A stretch of DNA of 64,000 nt, taken from the NCBI GenBank assembly GCA_037039925.1, contig JAXRKP010000798.1, positions 40,001 through 104,000 on the forward strand, read 5' to 3'. Numbering within the stretch: the stretch's first letter is position 1; every line of letters starts with the position of its first letter. The notes below the pieces were generated by a model. That model was not told where the DNA came from, ran no database searches, and saw only the letters and a program-made list of their open reading frames with translations. The DNA is from Doris montereyensis. Taxonomy: Eukaryota > Mollusca > Gastropoda > Nudibranchia > Dorididae. This document shows positions 24,836 to 38,080 of the stretch, piece after piece. The position numbers were made by a program, and so were the translations under genes.

Positions 24836-27184
24836 TATGTATCAAACTTAAACATTTTTTAGTCTTATCCCAATGGTCACTATGGGCATACTTCAGTTCA
24901 TAGAATATCTGGACGCCTGCTACTACATGTACTTCTGTTTATTAGAGGCTGCAAATGGAAATTTAGCATTGTCTGTGTGTAGTTTTTGTTTTTTAACTTT
25001 TCATCATTGTGCTGTCATTAGTCATTAGTTGAAATGTTCTGAGCGATTTATACATTTAGGGTACATGTCCTATTATATTACAGTTAAGGATATGGACATT
25101 AAATAATATTAAAGTGCCATATGAACAAAGGCAAAAAAATACAAGGAACCAAGCCAACTGCTCTCCTTGAGTAGTTGGCTCGGCTGGTTGCACGCTTTCT
25201 TTTTCATGATGAGGCGATGGGTGGCGACATAGAGGTCACAGGCTCAATCCCAAGGTAACCAAAGATGTCTGTTTCTTGTATTTGTCACATCTTTATTCCT
25301 TTAATATTATTTAATGTCATTATTTTTCACTTTCAACATGTCGGACTGTTTGTCATATTGTGTTATTTATCCTGTTACGTTTACACAAATCACAAAGTTG
25401 ATGCCCAAAATAATTGTATTCACACTCTGTTTCTTGAAATTGAAATTAAAATATGTCTGATTCACGGCTGAAAGTGAAAAGAAAATTCTGGAGAAAAATC
25501 AAAGGGTTGTGTAACTGATTTTATTAGTCTTACATAATTTAAATATATAATGTTATTAATCTTTTTATTGCCTGCTCCTTGGCCTTCTGTCTCATATTTG
25601 TGAAAACGAGATTGAGATAGACAATTGCCAAATTCCTAAAGAACTTTTTGGAATCATGTCTCCATGCTGAAAAATATCCAATTGTATTACACATTTTAAA
25701 TATGTCTTTTTGCACTTCAGTGTAAAAGTGTTGTATCACTATCAGTATCACATATCTATGTAACAATTCTAATTGTCCTATCAAATTTCATTATGAAAAG
25801 AAGCCTATAGTATATGCTTCTGCTATATATAGCTCCTTTTGATTATTATTGGAAGAGAGACATTATAATTCATTGTAGTTGTAGTAAAAGTATCTAAATA
25901 ACATTTTATTATAAGAAAGTGTTCTATCAAGTTTCAATATAGTATGAAGCCCAGTAGGAACAAAGATGAGACAAATACTTTACATAGTTTGCTTTTTATG
26001 GATAATCGAAGGGTACCAACGTGGTGGTCACAAGTTCGATTCTATTGGTGCTCAAAGATTTTTTCTATCTATTCCTTGTGTATTTGTCTCCTCGTCTTTG
26101 TTTCTACAGGACTTCAATATTAATCTAGGTCCTTTTTTATCACTTTTAAGATACCCAGTGAGATTGTCTATCAAGTTTCAGTGTCAAAAATTGTATCTGA
26201 TATTATAGTTATGTCATGAAGTAAAAGTGTCCTATTGCGATTTTTTACATTACAAAAAAGTGTCCTATCACAGGTCTTTTAGGAGAGATTAAATAAAGGA
26301 AAAGGTATGTTTTGTCTACTTGTTCAAAGAAAGAGTTGAGTAGACTACTGTATTTCCATTCCCTAAAAATCACAATCTTTGAGAAGTGTTCCAAAGTTAG
26401 ACCTGGTGGTAGACATTTCTAGATTTCAATGCGGAACATAAAAGTGAGGGTTCAAAAGTTTGTTAATTTAAGTCCTTTACCTAAGCCATTGAAACTTTTA
26501 AAAGCGAAATTTAAGCTTCTACTCAGTCTTAACTAGTTCCAAATTCATCTAAATATGTTTAAAATCTGTCCTAACAATAGATTGATAAATGATATATATT
26601 GCTATGCCATTATTTAACGTTTGTATATTTCTATTTCTCATTGTTAGCATCTATGATCTAGTCATTAACTTTAACAACCTTTAGTGGACATAGTCTTCTG
26701 GCAGGACATGGTCTGATTTTTTTCAAATTTTCACACATGGTCACATTGTTGATTGTTGATCTTGTGCAGTTATTTTGATCACTGAAGATTTTAAATAAAA
26801 ATTAATCACATACTTTATTATAATTATAGTTTCATCCAAAATCAATATCTGCGAAAGCGCAAGAAACTTTCAAAATACATTCGAATAATCAGTTTTGGGT
26901 AACTTTCACGCTTTCTTCACAAGTCTTAATTTTGTATATTTCTTATTATTTATATTCAAAACATTTTATATGAACAAAAACAAGAAGAGAATAAAATGGG
27001 GACAGTGTTTTTGTTTCTATTGGTTTTTAATAGAGGATCGAGGAGAATGTGAAATGTTGGTACTTCTGATTTCCTTCCTCACTTTGCTCAATTCATGTCA
27101 ACAGAGCATGACCGATGGCAACAAAACTATGTTTTAGACCAACTGCTGGATTTATTTTTATATTTGTCTATATATTATATGCCA
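24836..27184. other. Intergenic DNA
   Basis: No gene is supported. A possible tRNA-like SINE head lies at 25185-25262 (TTGGCTCGGCTGG and CAGGCTCAATCCC as box A/B-like words). Another B-box-like word, AAGTTCGATTCTA, is near 26030. The rest is AT-rich and featureless to me. Confidence 0.35.
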
Positions 27185-27365
27185 GGCAGGTCCACAAAGT
27201 AAGGACCATTTTGCTTTTCTTTTGGCAAATAGTCAATACTTTTTACATGAAACCATTCACTGACATAGCCATACACTTGACCAATGTTTGAAATAGTCAT
27301 CTCCAACTTTTACTCTAAGACATTTGCCATAGCACGACTCCAGCTTTTGCATAGAGGTTATTAAA
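27185..27365 (-). pseudogene. Mariner-like transposase C-terminal scrap
   Basis: Read leftward, the translation gives KLESCYGKCLRVKVGDDYFK and then AKWSLLCGPA after a stop. This matches the layout of the last residues of mariner-type transposases (..RW.KCI...GDYFE.). Nothing upstream is preserved. Confidence 0.4.
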
Positions 27366-30364
27366 GTAAATTTACCCTAGTATTAACCTTTCAGGCAAAA
27401 ATTTTCTTCAAAATGGCCATTTGTTCAAATAAAAAACCCCACTGAAATCATTAAATTTTGAAAGGTAGATATATATATATAGAGAGAAATTTAAGATATT
27501 GTGAATAGTGAAGAAAAACTTTGTACCATTAAATCAGCTGATTTTATCTTAAAGTTGACTCCAATTATTGAGCTGACTTCTCCTACATTCCACTTTGTAC
27601 ATGAATGTATTTTTTTCTTCATACTTCTTTCATGTATTTGTACAAAATCATACAACACCTGCTTTACATTAATCTTTTTGTTTTTTGTTGTTGTCGTTCC
27701 CTCTGATTGGATTGTTTGATGTTAGGAGCTGTGATTTCAATTTGTATGGTTATGAAATTTTCTTTTTACTTAATCAACAGATGCATGTATAACAATATTT
27801 ATTGTTATGTATTTTATTTGTTGTTACTTTTAAATGTCTCATAAAGCGTGGCCTAATCTGAAAATGTGCTTTTTATGCCATTGCCATCATCCATGAAAGA
27901 AATAATAATATAAAATTAACTTTTGATCGTAGCCAAAATGCAGAAGATGTAGATTACTACTACATGTACTACTAAAAGGGGTAAGTGGTGCCCATCAGGA
28001 GAAGATGGTAATGGTATGATATTGAAGATTGCAAAATTCAAACAAACATTATAATAATTATATAGTGACTTCTGGTTACAGGTTATTCTTCTTAAGTTTC
28101 CCCTCACACAGCATAGATGCCTTTTGTGAAACTATCCCCCAAAGCTCAATCTTCAATTTTGCATGTTCTTTATTTCCTCTACACACTACATGATTCCTTT
28201 AGTAAGTACATCAACATTTTGACTTCAACCCAGTGAAACTTGTAACTGATAAATGAAAATGCCATCTTTGAATGGGTTCTGCACTTTTTTATTTTTATGC
28301 TAACGGTTATGATTAATATGACCATCATCATCATCAGATCCTGTCATGCCTCGTGGAGCAAAGGCCACCAATAAGAACTCTCCAGCAAATATATTATGAT
28401 TACACGTATATAATCCTATACTATATGACCATGATGACATAATTTTAAGTAAGAAGGGTTGAGATAAGATTCATTTTTATAAGTAAAAGTCTGTTAACAT
28501 TTTTTTTATGTCTTGCCCTTTACACAGAGCTGTCAACTAAAAGTAAAACATTAAAAGCGTATTTAGTAGGTTTATTGTAGCTTTGTATTTACCTTGAAAA
28601 GTACATATATGAGGATGAACTGTAGAACTGTAATTTTTGTTTAAAATTAAAGAAACCTAAAGTCAGGCGCAAAGAGAGACTGGGATGAATGTGTGGGGAC
28701 ACCGTTCTGAGTTTGCAAAACTACCATTGCATTTCGCCAGAAAGGCCAGTGATGAGTAGACTTTTTATTATGTACCTCAAAGCTTAAGCTTAAATTGAAT
28801 TATCAGTATTTTCTGGAATATTACGGGGCGTCATGCAAGTTAGAATTATTAGTTTGTGCTGTCAGAGTCTGTCTTTCGATTTGAAAAGGTTAGCAGCTAT
28901 GCAAATATTTGAGCAATAGTAAGTCACTGAAGTAATTGAGTAACATGTGACATGCTTTTTTATTACATATGTTATGTTATACATGATAATCTAGTCTTAT
29001 TATTATTCTAATTCTAGTCATGAAATTTTGTTTGAATGTTGTGGGTTAAGACCTTTTTTTTTTGTTAAGGGGCACATTGAACATAAAGTTGCTGTAATTT
29101 AACTATGCAGCTGTGCATCTCTGTACAAAGTTGTTGTATCCATGTAATAAGTCTCCTTTGGGTTTTTTGATCACATAGAGTGAATGTTCAGACCTAAAAC
29201 TCAAAATTTTCATTTTTGAAACTTTGCCTTTTACTTTGTAGATATGGTTCATTTAACGCCATGTAAATGATTCTATTTCTATCATTACTGATACTAGTAA
29301 TACTAATACTATTTATCAGTTCCATTTGGTAAAACAGTTTGCATTATATTCAAATTATGACATTTCCGTTATCTCAAATTTCCTCTCATGACAACTAGAG
29401 CAACTACACGTGGAAATTATTTGATCACAAGATGTTTATAAGTAACTAGTTGCTCTATATCAACTTTATGTCATTGCTTGATTGATACTTAATGCATTTT
29501 ATGTCACCTTTTTACAATGAACAATATAATATAATAATGTAAATGTAAGTACAATATAAAAGTTTATTTTTTTGTATTCAGGTGTTTAAATGTGAATACT
29601 AGATATAAACATCACACATTATGTTATGTTATGATTATGACTGACTGAGACATCCAGGTCTTAAGCTGTGTGCTTGATGGGTGCTGTAACTAACAGTTAA
29701 TTGATAATACATTCTATTACTTTCCTTTCTTTCTTTTTGATCAGTCTACCACACCAGTTTCTCTTAATTCACTCTGCATTGTTTGAGACATCATTCAGTG
29801 TCTTTGGAAATTATTAGTGTAGGAAAGACATTAACATCTATTGTGTAATACCAGACATAGCAATATCACCTGTTACTTGTACTGTTTGAGTGACATCACC
29901 ATCATCCAAATCATGTTGACCCATATCTTGTTTTTGGCCGATTTATAGATCTTACCCTGACCCTTACCTTGATTTTTATATGTAATAAGGTCTAGGCGTT
30001 ACTCATCTCTCCATGACACTTTTGACATACGGTATATATTATTATTCAAAACACATTTCTACATAATAGTAATCAATAGTATCACACACAGGCAATGAGT
30101 CAATCCACCATTTTTTATACTCAATACAGGGATGGCAATGAAGTTGAAGATAAGTCAAGATTCATCTGCTCTAGATTTTGAGATTCACTTACGTTAATAC
30201 TAAAAATACATTGCATTTTACTAAACATGTAATCAATGTACATCTTGTACCAGGTGACCACTGAAATATTGAACCCAAATAAATATCGATAAAATTGTAA
30301 AAAAATGTAGATATAAATTATAAAGTTTACAGCAAGAGGCCCATATAATTGTGCCAAAATGTTA
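27366..30364. other. Intergenic DNA without recognisable gene
   Basis: Three kilobases of AT-rich sequence with only short random frames. A CATCATCATCATCAG word and adjacent block near 28325 may be a fragment of a dispersed repeat. I can support nothing else. Confidence 0.4.
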
Positions 30365-31200
30365 TCAAGATATTCACATTCACTTTGAAACTACAGCACT
30401 TGTTCTATATGTCTCCCATTTCGGGTATTGCACTCTCTAAGACGTAGAATGAAATTATCAATCACGTTCTTTCATTGCCCTTTTGGGATGGTTCTCACAT
30501 ATTTTCCTGTAGTGTGTCTCAAATTATAAAGTGATTCAAAGTTGTTCCCACACATCTCATCCTTGAGGAAGTCCCAACTGGTGTCAAGGGGTTGAAGTTC
30601 GGACTATGGGGTGTTATTGGTACATGCTGCAGTGGCCGACGACTCTGCTTCCGAATTGGTCTCCAAGCCATTTCATAACACTTAACAGTGCTTGTGGTGT
30701 GGGGCGTATTCCACTGGCTTCCTCTCCGTCTGTTCCTAAAAAACCTTCCAAGGGCCCTCCATAATTAATTCAAGATGGTTATGTAGCGAAGAGGTCACTG
30801 TCCCTGTGTTTCGATCTTTCGAAATGAAATAAGGACCGATTATGCCTTGGTGGCTATAGGTCAACCCAGGCGGTGTGACTTTCATTGTTTCAGGTCATGA
30901 AAATTCTTTTGGGAAACTTGTTTAGTACCCCCGATAAATCAGTTTTTGATGTTTATTTACCCATTCATGTAAAAATGAACATCATCACTAAACAAACACA
31001 TGAGCTATAACTGCGTTGTCTTCTTCAATTTTTAAAGGAAATTGACTCATACTCATAGTAACAACCGATCTTCAGCACTCGTTTCACTCAGTATTTGGTG
31101 GACTTGACTTCTGTAACTCTTTGAAAGCCTAAGTCAACTGTCAAGATTTTTCTTAAAGATTCGTTTGCATAGTTTAACCCACTGCTTCCAGTTCCACGAC
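30365..31200 (-). pseudogene. Decayed mariner-like transposase
   Basis: From about 31190 leftward, broken frames give TSAEDRLLL, then FSDDVHFYMNG (mariner usually FSDEAHFWLNG, with the first catalytic Asp), IIGPYF-like residues near 30840, SPNFNPLTPVGTSSRM near 30610 (in place of SPDL.P.D.FLW) and finally RLRECNTRNGRHIEQV near 30440. Order and spacing fit a DDE transposase of the mariner class. Many stops show an old, inactive copy. Confidence 0.6.
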
Positions 31201-31204
31201 GGAT

Positions 31205-31330
31205 CAATATTTTTCTTTGGTCTTTATAATAATATTAATAATAATAATAATATATAGTTGTTCTATAGCACTTTACCCCTTTACATGGGCTCAAAACGCT
31301 TTACAAAGTGTCATAATAATCACGGAACAA
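31205..31330 (-). repeat. L2/CR1-type LINE or SINE 3' tail
   Basis: On the minus strand: TTTGTAAAGCGTTTTGAGCC, AAAGTGCTATAGAA, then (TTATTA)n. This is the typical AGCGC…CTATA…(ATT)n 3' end of L2-group elements, as also seen at 61150-61235. Confidence 0.55.
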
Positions 31331-31634
31331 ACTTTTAAAAAAACAACATAAAAACATTTACATTAACTAAATCTTAAAAGCATCACGGATGCCACCAGGT
31401 GAATTTCAAAAAGCCTGAAAATTATACAATAGTGGTCTGAAAATGGCCTTTTGAGTCGTAAGTCCCTGGACCATATTTTGGCCCATTTTTCGCGAAATTC
31501 AAAAGGGCATAACTTCCTTGAAAATAAAGCCATCATGTTGATTTTGGTATCATTTAAATCAGAATAAGAAACTCTTTCAGGATATCTACATTGGATAATC
31601 TTTTTCTGATTAATTCAATTTGGGTTTGGAGTAC

Positions 31635-32275
31635 CTATATGTTAACAAGTGTCAACTTTGTTCTCAAGTACAAGCCTGTTTTCAGGTATGCTGCCTTCAC
31701 CCTAATTAAAATGTCCTTCCTGTCTTGATCTGCCATTTGTTGCAGGAATTTGTAACTCTCCCTTTCTATAAACAATTGTTTTCTAGGTAGGCAGTACTCC
31801 TCCTTGGAAAGGTCAATCGATTTTATAGTGCGAGTGTCCAAAACCTCTGGTTTTAAGTAGCATGCCAGGAATTCTCTAAATGTTTCCAGAGTCTTGTCAT
31901 ATAATTTATGCACCTGAGGGTTTTCTTTTCAAGAGAGAATACACTTGGTGAAAAGGGAATAATTGACTTGTAGTTGTAGATGTTATAGAGGACAAGTGTT
32001 TTATTTTTATGTTGAAACAATTTTCCTATTATCCTCACTTTCCTGGCCTTCCCAAAGACTGTCATATTTTTCTGCTTCAGTCTCCTTAGGAATAGAATAT
32101 TGTAGACCTGACACCTATTTTCAGCCGGCAGTTTACCAATAATGGAGGTTGAAATTCTACTGAACTTTGCCTTTTCCTTTCTCTCAATCCAAGCAAAATA
32201 GAATAATGTCAACTGATCTATTATGTCGAGGAGACGTACACTGTGGGAGTCAATTCCAAGCCTCTTTAAAAACAA
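31635..32275 (-). pseudogene. Second fragment of the hAT-like transposase family
   Basis: Two overlapping open frames (31853-32275 and 31635-31913) encode VYNILFLRRLKQKN, KTLVLYNIYNY, MHKLYDKTLETFREFLACYL and ILIRVKAAYLKTGLYLRTKL. The VYNIL.L block matches VYNILNLLRK at about 20850 in the decayed hAT-like region, with similar flanking spacing, so both probably come from one family. The order fits the middle of the protein. The two frames overlap, implying one frame break. The N- and C-terminal parts are absent. Confidence 0.5.
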
Positions 32276-32609
32276 AGCCTGAGTTTGTTTTTAAACGATT
32301 TTGTGTTAACATAGGTCAATGTAGCAAATACTCGTTGCTCGACAGCGTAATGTTGTTTCGCTGTAGCCATGCTTACGGTCAATCAAGGTTATTTTGATGA
32401 CATTGAATCATTGAAACAAATCCGGATGGATAAACTTGACTGTGTTAAAATTTGGTGCAAGTTAATGCATAACAAAAAAAACGTATGGAGCATTTCTTTG
32501 GGTTCGATGTTTCAGTGGTCACCTGGTATAATATAATTGACGTGGAATTGAATCATGTATCATGTAACGCATAATCAGATTTTTTATAGGGTAGCCAAAA
32601 ACTTTCATA

Positions 32610-33108
32610 CAGTCAAAACCCTATTATACCTCCAACTTTGGGACCAGTAAAACAAGAATTGCAGTATAATAGGGTTTGCAAAATATTAGTATTTTTTATA
32701 GGGGAAATAACCATGTTTTTCCAACCACCTAAGAATGTTAATACATGTAATACTACTAATACTAATACGATAATGCCCCAGTGTTGACTACCAACAAGCT
32801 TAATACACATTGTGTTGCAGGTGGCATTACAAGAAAATCATTATACGTTAGCCTGCACTGTTTTGTACCACCACAGACTGTTCTGTGCAAATCTATTAAA
32901 AAGCGTTTGTATTGTAGCAATGTCGAAGTGCGTACGTTGTCCTTTCAGTGCCGGTAATTGAATAATGCACACCACATTTGCAGGCTACTAGGCCTACATG
33001 CTACTAATGGCGGTATAAAAAATAGTCCATTGCTTTTCTATGGTAGTTGTTCCGTGGTAAAAGTTGCGGTACGCTGGAATGGCAGTATAGTATAACGGGG
33101 TTTGACTG
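32610..33108. mobile_element. Pogo/Tigger-like MITE
   Basis: It begins (TA)CAGTCAAAACCC and ends GGGTTTGACTG(TA). This gives inverted termini of about 11 bases flanked by TA, the target duplication of Tc1/mariner/pogo elements. It is 499 bp long with no transposase. Confidence 0.8.
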
Positions 33109-33489
33109 TATTTGCTCATCATGTGTAGAGTTGCACAGGGCTATTTATTCACTTCAATTTATTTATGTTAGAGTATAAATATCTTCGTTTCATTTATAAG
33201 CCGTACCTGTTAACAAAAGAGTAAAATAAAAAATGCCATAAATTTTTATACGATCAGAAATGAACTGATAGACACCCTCAATTTCTTAAAAACTAAACCT
33301 AGAACTATAACAGAAGGGCTTAAAATTAAGATCTAGATCAAGAGGATCATCATGCCTATAAGATCAGAAGGAAAAGAAAGAAGTCTTTGAAAAAGACAGA
33401 AGTAACACTACATGAATGTGGCGAGTTCAAGCATTTCGTGAACGTTAACAGAATCAAGATGCAGACACATCGAGCACCTACCCAAAAAT

Positions 33490-35170
33490 GTATGTATATA
33501 TATATACATTTTATTTATATAGCGCTTAAAATATTTTTACAAATCTCAAAGCGCATATACAATGTAGAGATAAAAATGACATTAAATATGACAATTTAAA
33601 ATGTTACGTGTAAAATCAAAATACATAAAATCCAACAAAATAATAATAAAAAATTATTATCAATATCATGGTGTGACAGAAAAATATTTTTTGAAAGTAA
33701 GATATAATATAAAAATACTTTGAAAATGAAGTTATAGACTTAGTATATAAAAACTATTTCATATAAATATAATTTCAGACATCAGAAATTGAGCTTTCAA
33801 CGAAGACAACATTAAATAGAACTATTAGAACTATAATGTTTTAGCAAAATAGAAAGTCTTAAGTTTCTTTTTAAAAACATTCTTAGATTCTGTGTCTGAG
33901 GCTAGCTGGGAGGGAGTTCCAAACTTTTAGTCCTGCAAAGGAAAGAGCCCTTTCGCCCACTGTTTTCAAATTCATTTTTGGGATAGAAAACATTCTGCTA
34001 TCTGAGCTAGATCATAAGGTCCTTGTTGGCCGATATAAATTTAACAAATCAGCCAAGTATGAGGGAAGGGTGTTATTGAAATAGTCAAACAGAAAGATGC
34101 GATCTTGTATTCAATTCTCGCTCGAACAGGAAGCCAATGAAGATCCCTGAGCATTTGAGTTGCGCTGTCTCTCTTCTTCTTGCCGAGAACAACTCTGGCA
34201 GTGTTATTCATCGCAACTTGAAGTTTACTCAGGAGATCCTCATTTGCTCCATACAAGAGAGAATTGCAATAATCGATTTTTGAAAGAACAAAATGCACGG
34301 CTAATTTCTTTACCGCATCAGTCGTGATCAATTTTCTGATATTGCTTATTTTCATCTACTCATCATAGAGAAGATAACTCCTAAATTCTTGACGCTCTTG
34401 GAGGTGTTATTTCAGATGTTCCAAGACAAAAACCCAGGGCTCTGTTATTCCAAACTTTTTCAAGACTGGTTTTGGATTCGTTTAGTTTTTTTAGGCAATT
34501 TCCATCCATCCAAAACTTGACAGCTCTGACGCAAGACTCAATTTCTAGTTTCCTTTCATCAAAAAGACACAACATTATTTTCGCAGCTAAGGTAGATCGG
34601 ATATCATCTGCATATTCGTGATACTTTACCTAGTTTCTTTTGAATATTTCAAACAATGGTTGAGTGTACAGTGTGTACAGGATAGGTTCCAAACAGGAAC
34701 CTTGTGGAACCCCGGAGGCTAGAACTGCACATTCTGAATAGTTAGTTCCTACTGCGACTTTCAGACTTCTGTCAAATGTTCATCCAGGTCAACGCTGGAC
34801 TGACTATACCGTATACCATATGTTTTTTAGAGTCTTGGCATTAAAACGTCGTGATTGACGCAGTCAAATGCAGCGCTTGCGTCAAGAAGAGTAAGGATGG
34901 ATAAGTGCCTTTTGTCAGCATACTCAAGCAGATCGTTAAAGATTTTTAAGTTGCCGTTTCTGTGGAGTGGTATTCACGGTAAGCAAATTGACACTGTTTT
35001 AGCAAATCATTCATTTTTAAATGCTCAAGTAGTTGATTTAATACAACTTTTTCCAAGATTTTGCTTATAAATGACAAGTTTGAGACAGGCCTGTAATTTT
35101 TTAGTTCATTACAATTCAAAATTATTATTTTTTTAGATATGGGCCTCTCACTACTCTCAGCTAGTTTGCT
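33490..35170 (-). mobile_element. 5'-truncated L2-like LINE
   Basis: Minus-strand RT remnants in order: HLSILTLLDASAAFDCVNHD (motif A, about 34910-34850), ASGVPQGSCLEPILYTLYTQ (motif B, about 34730-34670), then the open frame 34041-34355. That frame holds VLSKIDYCNSLLYGANE and RDLHWLPVRARIEYKIA, both L2/Rex-like hallmarks, followed by GERALSFAGLKVWNSLPASL (about 33950). The 3' end is GCGCTTTGAGATTTG…AAGCGCTATATAAATAAA and a (TA)n tail near 33500. The FADD box is not intact. Several breaks mark it as inactive. Confidence 0.75.
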
Positions 35171-35794
35171 TTAATTATTGACTGATTCAGAGTAAAGCAA
35201 AATACCCCAAATCAAACTCAATTATAAACATTATTTGCCCACACTTGCAATACATAGAATATCTACATATTTTTACACTACGCACACAGCTACTACACCA
35301 TGACCAATTATTGTTGGAAAGAGGTGTAATTTAATTGATTAATTATGTCTTGTAATGCCATTGTCATATGTATGTAGCTCCAGAAAAATAAAACATTGAA
35401 TTCCAAAAATACTTAAAAGAGTTTGTATTTTATCATTTTGATTTGCTTTATGACATGTCATTATTACGACTAGTTAGTAGTGAGTACATTGTACTACTAG
35501 TTGAAGGTGCCCGACTATGCACAGTTTAACCAATTGTTTTCTCCATCAAATGTTTGTTTTTATATTTTCTACATCCTCTAATTGAATAATGTCACTGTTG
35601 TATTCCTCGTGTATTTATTCCTTTAAAAACTTTGTTTTTTAACGTTAGAAAACCTTTACAAAAATTGATTCAGATTTAAAGGAAATAAGAATAATTGTCA
35701 AACGTTCCAAATGAAACGAGTATGATAATCAAATATATAATTAAAACAAATCAGACTCCATTCAACGTAGTAGTTTGACTCGATTGAGAGATAC

Positions 35795-36330
35795 ATGTAC
35801 AGTGGAGCTCACCTACAACGGAAAGGACACCCACGGTTTGCTCGTGCCTAAACACCTTAATATTATATCACCCCAGATCAGTTTTTTTTATTTCATTTCA
35901 GGCAATAGCTCATTTCTGATCATAAGCCACATTTAAACACACGAACACCTTGTTCATAGATTAGTAAGTTATACAATTTTTTATTTCCCTTTTTTTTTTT
36001 ACAATGCCGCCTTTATTAATTAGTATTACTGATCGCTGTAGAGCTATCGGCATGCTTGATACAGGAGTTGGTGTTAAAGATGTAGCGAGACACTTTAAAT
36101 GTTGTCCAACAACCAATTCAAAACAGAAGAAAGTGGTATGCATGGAAGTGTTGAAGATCTTGCGAGAACAGGGCATCCAAGCATCACTTCTGAGCGACAA
36201 AATCGTCAAATTAAAGTGATATCTCATTTACGTGAACGAGAAAACACTGCTGGCCAAACCGCTCAAGAGGTTGAAGGACATCTTGGAATAGAAGAAAGCA
36301 GGATAACCTCCGGCTCAGTGGGACGTAAAT
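35795..36330 (+). pseudogene. Tc1-like transposon 5' part
   Basis: ACAGTGGAGCTCACCTACAA at 35799 looks like a Tc1/mariner terminus. From 36004 the frame reads DRCRAIGMLDTGVGVKDVAR, the first helix-turn-helix of Tc1 transposase. After a shift it reads GSVEDLARTGHPSITSERQN (the GRPR-like linker and second HTH) and TAGQTAQEVEGHLGI. The catalytic domain is missing. A family A SINE begins where the coding similarity ends. Confidence 0.7.
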
Positions 36331-36332
36331 GA

Positions 36333-36600
36333 CGTCAATGGCCGAGTGGTTAGGCTGCTACTATTGCCAGATATGGGATTACGAGGTCCCAGGTTTGAAC
36401 CCTCGCAAAACTAGGCTTGACATTGTGTTTCTTGGGAAATACACGTAACACAGATTTTTTACCCATTCGACTCAGGTGTAAATGGGTACCAGCAGTAGCT
36501 TGGGAGTAAAAATCATGTCAAGAAAGTGATTTTTATCACCTCCGCTTGATGCTACAGAAACTGGGATAAGCTCCAGCTCTATGGGTCGTGTGGCCACGAA
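36333..36600 (+). mobile_element. tRNA-headed SINE, family A, copy 2
   Basis: This is the best-preserved head of the three copies. Box A is TGGCCGAGTGG and box B is GGTTTGAACCC, spaced as in a tRNA-like Pol III promoter, with a Leu/Ser-type look. The body blocks CAGGTGTAAATGGGTACCAG and ACAGAAACTGGGATAAGCTC match copies 1 and 3. Confidence 0.8.
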
Positions 36601-36857
36601 AAACTTTAAATCCTCTTCACCCTATTCTAAAACAAAAAGTGTGATTACATAAAGCAAATTATAAGCTAAAAGGCTAAGTGAAACATTGAACGAAAGTAAA
36701 GTCTCAAATATTTTACTTTTTATTTTTATTGACATAAACATATATGTGAGCAGTTTAAAACATTGAAGAATACATTCTTTCAATCCTAAAATTTAAAAGT
36801 TCAGACAACATATATATATATATAAAACCCAGACATATAATATTACTTCTATCATTA

Positions 36858-37765
36858 CAGTGGTCTCTGCCTAAGAAATTGCCATATGACACTGGCTAAC
36901 CCGCCTTCGTCTCTTAAGAGGCCGTGTTTTGCATGTAACGGATTTGACCCTTTTTAATTACCCTGACTATAAAATATTCCAGTCAGGCTAACATATCGGT
37001 TTTTGTTTTGATGAAAGGTCAAATAATCTGCTCAACTCAAAGCAGTCAAAGTCAAATCAACAATGCCGTTTTCTCTCTTTATCTGGAACATGTACATCAC
37101 ATTGTAGGCCAAGAATATCTCTCACCAGCATACAGCACTTGCAGATAAGACACCGTCATTGGAACTTCTTGACCAGATCAAAGGTGGTGCCATAACTGAT
37201 GTGAACAAGAATCATGTTCTCACTGATAATAAAGAAATGATTGATAGTCTGAATGGAAACTGAATGAGGCCTAGCTATTTGATGCAATGGCTACCTAGTT
37301 TTGTGATAGGCAGACTCCATGGACCTCACAGAGAGTGAGAGTAGGGAAATGAGATAGGTAGATAGACAGACAAATATTGTGGGGGGGGGGGGTTCTCCTT
37401 TCTCTTCAGGCCAAAGTGGAAAAGGGCTCAATCTACGTCAATTGCAAATTCCACTTTTAATACATTTATGGAGTGAGAGGAATACTCGATGGACTCCAAT
37501 GGAGCCTTAAAAGACACTTCCTTTATAGGAAGGAAAAGAGAAAAGGCATGAAATATTTAAAAAATGTACACTGCTTCAATCTGCCTCATCTTTCTTGTTA
37601 GATATCTCCTACTTTCTCTGAGTCTCAGCTAAAGGTTTAAAGGTCTAACTGATAAACATTACACAGTCATTGTGTAGACAGTATCTAATATTTTCATGTT
37701 AAGACCGTCTGGCTATAAGAAGAAGTTGCTTTTTTTTGTTGTCTCCTCTTAGGCAGAGACTACTG
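36858..37765. mobile_element. TA-flanked TIR transposon, 908 bp
   Basis: The left end is (TA)CAGTGGTCTCTGCCTAAGA. The right end, inverted, is (TA)CAGTAGTCTCTGCCTAAGA. The TIRs of about 19 bases differ by one base and are flanked by TA. No intact transposase. The interior includes a G12 run at about 37381. It belongs to the Tc1/mariner/pogo group by termini. Confidence 0.85.
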
Positions 37766-38080
37766 TATTACAAATTGTAAAATATAGACATAACTATGAG
37801 TATGTGGCAATCAATTATCATAAGGATCTATAAAGTGGTATAAATGTCTGAAAATAAGAATAATTGTTCATAGTGGTTTCAACAGATCCACTGATGACTC
37901 ATTGCTATCGTATTCCTTTGACAAAACATGCAATTACAATGCCAAACAATTATTTAAATTAATACATGTAGTAAATACACTTTCCTAAAAGAATGTGCAT
38001 CAGACTTAAATCTGAAACCATATCACCAATTGTTCCAAAATAAAAACATCTAACTGAAGGATCATCATATTTAAGATAAC

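Noticed and set aside
36333..36420. Possible tRNA-Leu/Ser gene
   Set aside because: Box A and B words are present, but the cloverleaf pairing is poor and the sequence continues into a SINE body shared with two other loci.
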